From the IMG/VR virus record IMGVR_UViG_3300035662_001191, positions 1 through 25,924 of that record: a stretch of DNA of 25,924 nt. The stretch is one strand, 5' to 3'. Positions 17,536 to 23,671 of this stretch are shown here, in pieces. This stretch comes from a virus. The position numbers and the translations under genes were made by a program. A model generated the notes under the pieces. It was not told the DNA's origin and did not search any database. It worked only from the letters and a program-made list of their open reading frames with translations. Position 1 is the stretch's first letter; every line of letters begins with the position of its first letter.

Positions 17536-18054
17536 ATGCCTTTAGTAGAAAATTTTACCGCCACGCAATATGTAGCTACTCCAAATTTACTTGTATTAGA
17601 TGATACAAGCACAGGAAGCGATGCAGGTATTACAGTAAGATATGTTTATTTGCAAAAAGCAGATGGATCATATTTAGTTGAAGGAGGAACAACAACTAAT
17701 TATGAAATATGGACATTAGCTTCTGGTAATACAATTAGTTTAAATGTTTTAGATAAAGATTATGCATTAACAATTACGGTTGAGTGGAGAAGTAATAGCG
17801 CAGTATTATATAATAAAACTGTGTCTTATTGTTTTTCAACTTACGCTAAAATATATAATGTAAAATTATCAAAAGCACAAGTATCAAGTCCAAGTTTGTT
17901 AGATAGAGATAATTGGTTAAGTACAAAATGTAATTTAAATACATACATTGATGCAGCTGATGATGCTGTTGCTTTAGGTGCAGGAATTACAATTGCGCAA
18001 TTATCATTAAACAAAGCAAAATTTATTATTGATAATCCTAAATTAGTATTCTAG
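17536..18054 (+). CDS. Unassigned beta-rich protein, probably structural
   Basis: The ATG at 17536 is preferred over 17479, because the latter lies in the terminator stem and would add a 19-residue hydrophobic leader with no homologous look. The resulting 172-residue protein is rich in Thr, Val, Tyr and Ser with alternating strand-like segments, and ends in a helix-like AADDAVALGAG region. No known motif is recognised. It begins the transcription unit leading into the fibres and directly abuts the next gene (TAG then ATG), so a connector, neck or tail role is plausible. Confidence 0.6.
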   Translation: MPLVENFTATQYVATPNLLVLDDTSTGSDAGITVRYVYLQKADGSYLVEGGTTTNYEIWTLASGNTISLNVLDKDYALTITVEWRSNSAVLYNKTVSYCFSTYAKIYNVKLSKAQVSSPSLLDRDNWLSTKCNLNTYIDAADDAVALGAGITIAQLSLNKAKFIIDNPKLVF

Positions 18055-18573
18055 ATGCCAACGACAGCAGAGGTAATTGATATAGCAAGAGTAACTGTTG
18101 CAGTTGTTATAAAAGCAATTGAACAAAATCAAGAAAATGATCTTGAATTGCCTAATAAAATTCGCATTGAAGCAAATGCATTAGAGTGGGTGAACACAAC
18201 AGGATATACAGGAATAAATATAAATGGATTTACAGACTATGTGTATGGAATGTGCGGTGGGTATGCGTTTGAGGCTGAAGCGTTGATGGGAGTTGCTGGT
18301 GTTGTTGTAAATCCTTCAAGTGGTGGCAACGGAAGATTCCCAGAACAATTTGGCAAATTTGCTAGTAGTGGTTCTGTTGTAATTTCATTTAGTCAAGCAT
18401 TAAATAAATCATTATTATATGCGAGTAGAGGTGGTATCGATGTTGGAGAAATTATAACATCAGGTACTCCGGTTTTAAATCAAGTTAAATGGGATAGTGC
18501 AACTGCGACTTTAACGGTAGCATCAGCTGTTCCGTTTGTTACAGGCGAATATGTTAAAATATTAGTGTACTAA
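18055..18573 (+). CDS. Unassigned protein ahead of the first fibre gene
   Basis: This 172-residue protein has a helical N-terminus (EVIDIARVTVAVVIKAIEQ), a Gly-rich centre (MCGGYAFEAEALMGVAGVVV) and a C-terminal beta region ending in ATLTVASAVPFVTGEYVKIL, which looks like a small carbohydrate-binding or immunoglobulin-like sandwich. Its ATG follows the preceding stop directly, and the fibre gene begins 19 bases after its own stop. Likely a tail or adaptor component by position; no family is recognised. Confidence 0.6.
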   Translation: MPTTAEVIDIARVTVAVVIKAIEQNQENDLELPNKIRIEANALEWVNTTGYTGININGFTDYVYGMCGGYAFEAEALMGVAGVVVNPSSGGNGRFPEQFGKFASSGSVVISFSQALNKSLLYASRGGIDVGEIITSGTPVLNQVKWDSATATLTVASAVPFVTGEYVKILVY

Positions 18574-18592
18574 AACACATAAAAATAATCAG

Positions 18593-21500
18593 ATGGCAAT
18601 ACAAGGTCTTTTTACGGGTGAAGTAAAAATAAGAGAATTAAATGGTGTGTTAATTGCCACCGATGGTATTGTTGATTCTGTTGGTAATATTACTTCAGGA
18701 ACAGCAGGTACTTCTGGTTCATCTGGTACTTCTGGTACTTCCGGCACGGGTGGTACTTCTGGATTTGCAGGAACAGCAGGTAGACTTGTAAATAATTATA
18801 TAGCAATAGCAGGACAAACTAATTTCAATGTGCCAAGTGGATATGATAATGGCATGATAGATGTTTTCGTTAATGGAGTAAAATTATTTCCAAGCGATTA
18901 TACAGCGACAGATGGTTACAATGTAATACTTAATAATGCTTTGCAAGTAGGCGATAATGTAGAAATAGATAATTTTGTATCTAGCTATGTTTCTTCTTCT
19001 GGTTCATCTGGAACGGCGGGTACCGCAGGTACTTCTGGTACAACAGGTACCTCTGGTATTGGCGGTGATAAATATTATACAATATCTGTTTCAATTTTTA
19101 CATTAGGAACGGGCGGTTATCTTATGGTTTCTCCGGGCTTATCATACTCCCCTGCTCAATCAATTATTGTAGTACATGATAATACTCACTTCCAAGAATG
19201 TGAGGTAGTTTCTTATAATGTTGTTACAGGAGAATTAGTATTTGGTGATCCTAGCAGAGTTGTTGGAGGTGGAACATTTTCTAGTTGGGTAGTAAATTTA
19301 GATGGAGCCTCTGGTGGTGATGGTACTTCTGGTACAAGTGGTAGCTCTGGTTCAAGCGGTAGCTCTGCTACAAGTGGCACTAGCGGTACTACTGGTACAT
19401 CTGGTAGTTCAGGTAGCTCTGGTTCAAGTGGTTCTAGCGGTTCATCTGGTTCAAGTGGTTCTAGCGGAAGCAGTGGCTCATCAGGTTCATCAGGAACATC
19501 TGCTACTAGTGGAAGCAGTGGTACTTCTGGCATAGATGGTACTTCTGGTACATCAGGAAGCAGTGGTTCATCAGGGTCTAGTGGAACATCGGGTTCTTCA
19601 GGAACATCTGCTACTAGCGGAACAACAGGGACTAGCGGGACAGCAGGTACAACAGGTACATCTGGTCTTTCAGGAGATAGATATAGAACAACATCTACTT
19701 CAACATTTACTTTAGGCAATGCAGGAACTATTACCGTAGGAACACTATTGGGATATAGCCCTGTTCAATCAATAATTATAGTCTATGATACTTCAAACTT
19801 TCAAGAGTGCGAGGTGGTATCATATGATGCAAATACAGGTTCTTTAACATTTTTGGCTCCTACTAGAACAGTAGGTAGTGGAACATATTCGTCATGGACA
19901 GTGAACTTAGATGGCGCTAGTGGTGGAGATGGTTCAAGCGGCACTTCGGGTACTTCTGGTTCATCAGGTTCAAGCGGCACTTCTGGTACCACTGGTACTT
20001 CTGGTACCACAGGTACTTCCGGTACCACAGGTCGTAATGGTATAGATGGTTCTTCAGGAGCTTCTATTGCTAACTGGTATGGTGCGTTTACAAGTACATC
20101 CACTCAAGTGGTAACTGGCGCAAATGTAGCGACAGCAATTACATATACGAATCAAGAGCTAGCTTTTGGTATATCTTACTCAGGTTCTCAAATAACAGTT
20201 CAACATACTGGTATCTATGAAATAGGATATTCACTTCAAATAGAAAAAACACAAGGCACAGCTGCTGACGTTAATATTTGGTTAGTTAAAAATGGTACAG
20301 AAATTATTAGAACTGATTCTATCTTAGGCTTAGTATCTAATTCATCAAAATCATTGCCATTCGTTTCTATTATAGATAGTGCAACTGCAAATGATTATTA
20401 CCAAGTTTATTTCCAATCAACTAATGAGCATGTTCAAATTACAGCAGTAGCTGCAAGTGGTTCAATCCCAGCAGCACCATCAATCATTACCAATATCAAA
20501 CAAATTGGCATAGCTGTTGGTACAACTTCTGGTACTTCTGGAACATCTGGCAGCTCTGGTACCACAGGTACAAGTGGTTCTTCTGGCTCTAGTGGATCAT
20601 CAGGTTCATCAGGTTCAAGTGGAAGCAGTGGATCTTCTGGAACAACGGGGACAAGTGGTTCTTCGGGTACCACAGGAACTTCGGGTACGACTGGTACTTC
20701 GGGTTCAAGCGGTACATCTGCAACAAGTGGTTCAAGTGGAACTAGTGGTCTTTCTGGTACTTCTGGTGCGCAAGGAACTAGCGGTACCACTCCCGTAGGT
20801 GTAATAACAGGCTCAGGTACAACAAACTACCTACCTAAGTTTACAGGTGCAAGTACAATAGGAGATAGCGTAATACAAGAAGTGAGTTCTAATATTGGAA
20901 TAGGTGTAAGTCCTTCATATAAATTAGATGTAAATGGGGCTGCTCAATTTAGAGATGATATTCGCTTCAGCACTACAAATAGTTCTATTGGTTATACAGA
21001 TGCAATTAGATTTGTAGAATTAGGTGTAGCTACAAGAATGACATTATCTTCAGGCAATTTAGGAATCGGAACGACTTCGCCTAATCATTTATTATCATTA
21101 TCTGCAACTGCAAGTAATGCAACAGTAATAGGATTATACAATACTTTTAATGATGCTACAAATAGAAACTGGGGAATAGCTACAAACCAAATTGCATTTG
21201 GTGATTTCCATATTATGCAAAGCAATGCTAAAGATGGCAACCCTATTTCTGCTGGTACATCAAGATTAATGATTAATGCATCTGGTAACGTTGGAATCGG
21301 AACGAGTACAAGTTTAAGTAATAAATTTACTGTTAATGGTACAATAGCAAATGGTTTTAATTGGGGAGTTTCTGGTTCTACCTTAAATATAGTTCCAGAT
21401 GCAGTAGGCACAAATGGAATTACTTTATCTGCAAGTTATTGGAGTGATGGATATGGTCCTATAAAGTTTAATACAAGTGATACCGAACGAATGAGAATCA

Positions 21501-22183
21501 CATCGGGGGGTCAAATATTGTTTCAAAAGACAGCTGCTAATAATACAGATACAGGAGTAGTTTGGTTTCCAAATGATTATTTTTGTGTTACTAATAATTC
21601 AGCAGACTCAGGTGATAGAGTTGTACTTATAAACAGACAAAATTCAGACGGTACTTTAATTGATTTTAGACACGCAAATGTAACTGAGGGAACTATATCT
21701 GTTTCAGGAAGTACTGTTTCCTATAATGGTGGTCACCTTTCAAGATATTCACAAACGGAATTAAATGAAAAAATAGAAGGTTTATTAAAGGGTACAGTAA
21801 TGTCAAATCTTGATAAAATGGCTGAATGGATAAACCCAGAAACAAAAGAGCCTTATGAAAATGAGCAGTTAAACTGTATGAAGATTTCAGATGTAGAAGG
21901 TGATAAAAATGTAGCAGGTGTTTTTGTTAATTGGGAATATGATTCTGAATTGTTAACAAATGATATGAACATAGCAATGACAGGTGATATGATTATAAGA
22001 ATTGCACAAGGAGTAGTAGTAGAAAAAGGTCAATTATTGATTTCAGCAGGTGATGGAACTGCAAAACCACAAGAAGATGATATTGTTAGAAGTAAAACAA
22101 TTGCAAAAGTTACATCTAATCATATTACTTGTGTTTATGAAGATGGTTCTTATTGTGTACCTTGCGTATTAATGGCTTGTTAA
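18593..22183 (+). CDS. Collagen-like tail fibre with multiple globular modules
   Basis: A 1196-residue fibre. Parts in order: N-terminal anchor (1-35); short Gly-X-Y arm (36-63); fibre domain with IDVFVNGVKLFPSDYTA (65-130), a type common in aquatic phage fibres; short arm; an 80-residue module (159-242); long GTSG/GSSG arm (243-361); the same module again (362-446); arm (441-489); a jelly-roll-like C1q/BclA-type domain (493-640); arm (643-731); beta repeats with NVGIGT-type motifs (735-1045); and a C-terminal domain (1046-1196) ending in YCVPCVLMAC. The last resembles, from memory, the end of marine phage fibres with DVEGD and GDGTAKPQ motifs. It probably binds the host surface. Confidence 0.88.
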   Translation: MAIQGLFTGEVKIRELNGVLIATDGIVDSVGNITSGTAGTSGSSGTSGTSGTGGTSGFAGTAGRLVNNYIAIAGQTNFNVPSGYDNGMIDVFVNGVKLFPSDYTATDGYNVILNNALQVGDNVEIDNFVSSYVSSSGSSGTAGTAGTSGTTGTSGIGGDKYYTISVSIFTLGTGGYLMVSPGLSYSPAQSIIVVHDNTHFQECEVVSYNVVTGELVFGDPSRVVGGGTFSSWVVNLDGASGGDGTSGTSGSSGSSGSSATSGTSGTTGTSGSSGSSGSSGSSGSSGSSGSSGSSGSSGSSGTSATSGSSGTSGIDGTSGTSGSSGSSGSSGTSGSSGTSATSGTTGTSGTAGTTGTSGLSGDRYRTTSTSTFTLGNAGTITVGTLLGYSPVQSIIIVYDTSNFQECEVVSYDANTGSLTFLAPTRTVGSGTYSSWTVNLDGASGGDGSSGTSGTSGSSGSSGTSGTTGTSGTTGTSGTTGRNGIDGSSGASIANWYGAFTSTSTQVVTGANVATAITYTNQELAFGISYSGSQITVQHTGIYEIGYSLQIEKTQGTAADVNIWLVKNGTEIIRTDSILGLVSNSSKSLPFVSIIDSATANDYYQVYFQSTNEHVQITAVAASGSIPAAPSIITNIKQIGIAVGTTSGTSGTSGSSGTTGTSGSSGSSGSSGSSGSSGSSGSSGTTGTSGSSGTTGTSGTTGTSGSSGTSATSGSSGTSGLSGTSGAQGTSGTTPVGVITGSGTTNYLPKFTGASTIGDSVIQEVSSNIGIGVSPSYKLDVNGAAQFRDDIRFSTTNSSIGYTDAIRFVELGVATRMTLSSGNLGIGTTSPNHLLSLSATASNATVIGLYNTFNDATNRNWGIATNQIAFGDFHIMQSNAKDGNPISAGTSRLMINASGNVGIGTSTSLSNKFTVNGTIANGFNWGVSGSTLNIVPDAVGTNGITLSASYWSDGYGPIKFNTSDTERMRITSGGQILFQKTAANNTDTGVVWFPNDYFCVTNNSADSGDRVVLINRQNSDGTLIDFRHANVTEGTISVSGSTVSYNGGHLSRYSQTELNEKIEGLLKGTVMSNLDKMAEWINPETKEPYENEQLNCMKISDVEGDKNVAGVFVNWEYDSELLTNDMNIAMTGDMIIRIAQGVVVEKGQLLISAGDGTAKPQEDDIVRSKTIAKVTSNHITCVYEDGSYCVPCVLMAC
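19067..19318 (+). repeat. Shared fibre module, copy A
   Basis: About 84 residues: FTLG, YSPAQSIIVV, NFQECEVVSY-type strand, VVNLDGASGGDG. Copies B and C lie at 19676-19930 (fibre 1) and 24230-24487 (fibre 2). Each is flanked by Gly-X-Y arms, so the module behaves as an exchangeable unit. It looks like a small beta sandwich; no family is recognised. Confidence 0.85.
19319..19675 (+). repeat. Main collagen-like Gly-X-Y arm of fibre 1
   Basis: About 118 residues of almost unbroken Gly-X-Y where X and Y are nearly all Ser or Thr, with no proline. Three Gly-to-Ala changes occur in the context SATS (residues 259, 304, 340). The Ser codons are mixed (TCT, TCA, AGC, AGT). At 19421-19467 a 27-base unit is exactly repeated over 20 bases. 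Confidence 0.92.
19676..19930 (+). repeat. Shared fibre module, copy B
   Basis: Residues 362-446 of fibre 1. It shares FTLGNAGTI, GYSP, SIIIVYD, TGSLTF, TVGSGTYSSWTVNL and GASGGDGSSGTSG with copy C in fibre 2, to which it looks closer than to copy A beside it. Confidence 0.85.
20519..20785 (+). repeat. Distal collagen-like Gly-X-Y arm of fibre 1
   Basis: Residues about 643-731 of fibre 1 repeat GTSG, GSSG and GTTG and contain a fourth SATS interruption (Ala710). The arm links the jelly-roll-like domain to the C-terminal beta region. Shorter arms lie at 18698-18781, 19001-19063 and 19913-20059. Confidence 0.9.
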
Positions 22184-22234
22184 TTATTAATAAAAGAACT
22201 AAAAGCAGAAATAGACGAATTAAAAAATAAATAA
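22184..22234 (+). pseudogene. Relic of a peptidase S74-type fibre C-terminus
   Basis: Directly after the TAA of fibre 1, and in the same frame, the bases encode LLIKELKAEIDELKNK and then a TAA. This is the typical closing coiled-coil of intramolecular chaperone (S74) domains; fibre 2 ends in the comparable ALEKRIAELEAKLNK. No start codon precedes it. The simplest reading is that the fibre's original chaperone end was replaced by the present C-terminal domain and only its last helix remains. Translation by stop-codon readthrough is possible but unproven. Confidence 0.7.
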
Positions 22235-22236
22235 TT

Positions 22237-22287
22237 ATGAAATATTGGTACATTAATCAATTATTTAAATTTGTAGCTACAAAATAA
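22237..22287 (+). CDS. Possible 16-residue leader peptide or gene remnant
   Basis: ATG at 22237 opens a 16-codon frame (MKYWYINQLFKFVATK) whose TAA overlaps the ATG of the GIY-YIG gene (TAATG). It could couple translation into that gene, or be the truncated start of a gene interrupted there. WYINQLF slightly recalls the opening of the small fibre-region protein at 23084 (NFQFVISQL). Weak on its own. Confidence 0.3.
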   Translation: MKYWYINQLFKFVATK

Positions 22288-23078
22288 TGGCATACGTTTA
22301 CCGACATATCAGGCTTGACAAAAATGAACCTTTTTATATTGGGATAGGTTCGGATGAATCATATTTCAGGGCAAACAAAAAAAGTCAAAGAAATATACAT
22401 TGGAAAAGAATTGTGTCTAAATCTGATTATGAAGTAGAAATTTTAATAGATGATTTAACTTGGGATGAAGCAAAAGAAAAGGAAAAGGAGTTTATAGCAT
22501 TATATGGTAGATGTGATCTAAGTAATGGATGTTTAGTAAATATGACTGAAGGAGGGGATGGGACAATTGGTAAAATTATAACCGATGAAACAAAACAAAA
22601 ATTATCTGATTCTATAAAAGAATGGAATAAAACAAGAGTAATTAGTGATATTCAAAGAAGCAAAGCATCACAACTATTTAAAGAATTCAATAAAAATGAA
22701 GAATTTAAACAAAAACGTATGTCTGCTTTAAGAAATAGTGATAAATTAAAAGAATATAATAATTCAAGAAAGGGAATACCAAGTGGGTATAAACATACTG
22801 AACATAGTAAGAAATTAATAGCACAATCTAAAATTGGCAAAAAAATAGCATTTGAGCATTATTCTAAAAAATGTAAACCTTTATTACAATTAACTTTAAA
22901 TGGCGAATTTATTAAAGAATGGGAGTCTGCAAGAGAGGTACAAAGAGAACTTAAATTTAATCAGGGTAATGTATCAAAATGCTTAAATGGAGAATATAAA
23001 CAAGCCTATGGATTTATATGGAAATATAAATACCCTGAAAGAATGGGTAGAAAACCAAGAACAATTAATAAAAATTAA
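22287..23078 (+). CDS. GIY-YIG homing endonuclease with NUMOD repeats
   Basis: This 263-residue protein starts with a GIY-YIG nuclease: YVY at 3-5 and YIG at 17-19, then Arg29, Glu68 and Asn85 (NMTEGGDG) as the probable catalytic set. The middle is Lys-rich with a NUMOD3-like element (GIPSGYKHTEHSKK, about 166-179). The C-terminus holds a NUMOD1-like DNA-recognition repeat (GEFIKEWESAREVQ, then GNVSKCLNGEYKQAYGFIW). It is free-standing and lies between the two fibre genes, where it could promote gene conversion of the fibre locus. It appears intact. Confidence 0.88.
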   Translation: MAYVYRHIRLDKNEPFYIGIGSDESYFRANKKSQRNIHWKRIVSKSDYEVEILIDDLTWDEAKEKEKEFIALYGRCDLSNGCLVNMTEGGDGTIGKIITDETKQKLSDSIKEWNKTRVISDIQRSKASQLFKEFNKNEEFKQKRMSALRNSDKLKEYNNSRKGIPSGYKHTEHSKKLIAQSKIGKKIAFEHYSKKCKPLLQLTLNGEFIKEWESAREVQRELKFNQGNVSKCLNGEYKQAYGFIWKYKYPERMGRKPRTINKN

Positions 23079-23083
23079 ATAAA

Positions 23084-23446
23084 ATGACAAATTTTCAGTT
23101 CGTAATCTCGCAGCTTAATTGTGCAGTAGAATCAGAAGGTTTACCAGATGTAATCAATATGATTCATTGGAGATACAATGCAACACAAGTAGATGGAGAT
23201 AAAACCTACTTTGCTGACACTTATGGTTCATCAAGTGTAGCACAACCAAATCCACAAAACTTTATACCTTACGCAGATGTAACTGAAGCTGAAGTAATTG
23301 GATGGTTAGAGGCAATATTACCTGTGGATGCTATGCAATTAGCTTTAGAAAACAATATTGCTTTACAAATTAACCCTGTTGAGGTTACATTGCCCTTACC
23401 TTGGGCTACTCCATCAGAAAATAGTGTAGAAAATACGACAGTATAA
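23084..23446 (+). CDS. Small fibre-region protein of unknown function
   Basis: This 120-residue protein (FQFVISQLNCAVESEG near the start, FIPYADVTEAEVIGWLEAIL in the middle, LPLPWA near the end) has the outline of a small phage family found beside fibre genes in aquatic phages: an N-terminal beta domain, a FIPY...V..W helix and a terminal LPW. This is recalled, not searched. Function is unknown; an assembly or accessory role for the fibres is a guess from position. It begins five bases after the endonuclease gene. Confidence 0.68.
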   Translation: MTNFQFVISQLNCAVESEGLPDVINMIHWRYNATQVDGDKTYFADTYGSSSVAQPNPQNFIPYADVTEAEVIGWLEAILPVDAMQLALENNIALQINPVEVTLPLPWATPSENSVENTTV

Positions 23447-23456
23447 TAAATTTAAT

Positions 23457-23464
23457 TAACTTTG
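23457..23464 (+). promoter_or_regulatory. Candidate -7 box before the second fibre unit
   Basis: TAACTTTG matches TAnnTTTG and lies 17 bases before the small ORF's ATG. No TTG or TTTG is seen at the expected distance upstream, so the promoter would be incomplete. Confidence 0.28.
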
Positions 23465-23481
23465 AAAAAAAACTAAAAAAA

Positions 23482-23661
23482 ATGAACCAAGAAACAAAAC
23501 AACTACCGGTACCATCATTGAACGCTGAACAAGTTCAAGTATTAATGAATTATGCTAATGAGCAATTGCCAACAAAATATGGCAAAGAGATACTAGGATT
23601 TATTGAAAAAATAGCTATTGAATTAGAAAAAGCAAAAGAAGTTCCTGTTGAAACAGAATAA
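23482..23661 (+). CDS. Small helical protein ahead of fibre 2
   Basis: A 59-residue frame (MNQETKQLPVPSLNAEQVQV at the start) with an A-rich leader like its neighbours. Residues 14-52 are predicted helical by composition (LMNYANEQLPTKYGKEIL, then IEKIAIELEKAK) and the end is acidic. It fills the gap between two real genes and its stop is 10 bases from the fibre start. No family recognised. Could be a small fibre or tail accessory protein; real coding is likely but not certain. Confidence 0.6.
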   Translation: MNQETKQLPVPSLNAEQVQVLMNYANEQLPTKYGKEILGFIEKIAIELEKAKEVPVETE

Positions 23662-23671
23662 AAAATAGAAA

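Noticed and set aside
19213-19719. Long minus-strand frame rich in Val, Pro and Glu (168 codons)
   Set aside because: It is the antisense of the Gly-X-Y repeat; the low-complexity DNA keeps several frames open. The same holds for minus-strand frames at 19801-20103, 20434-20790, 23851-24276 and 24442-25068 and plus-strand shadows at 19302, 20517 and 23919.
6094-23459. Recurrent TTAATTAA palindrome in intergenic gaps as a regulator site
   Set aside because: It is frequent in gaps (6094, 10421, 10459, 10473, 13328, 13341, 23452) but also occurs within genes (near 6260, 8896 and 25129), as expected in AT-rich DNA.
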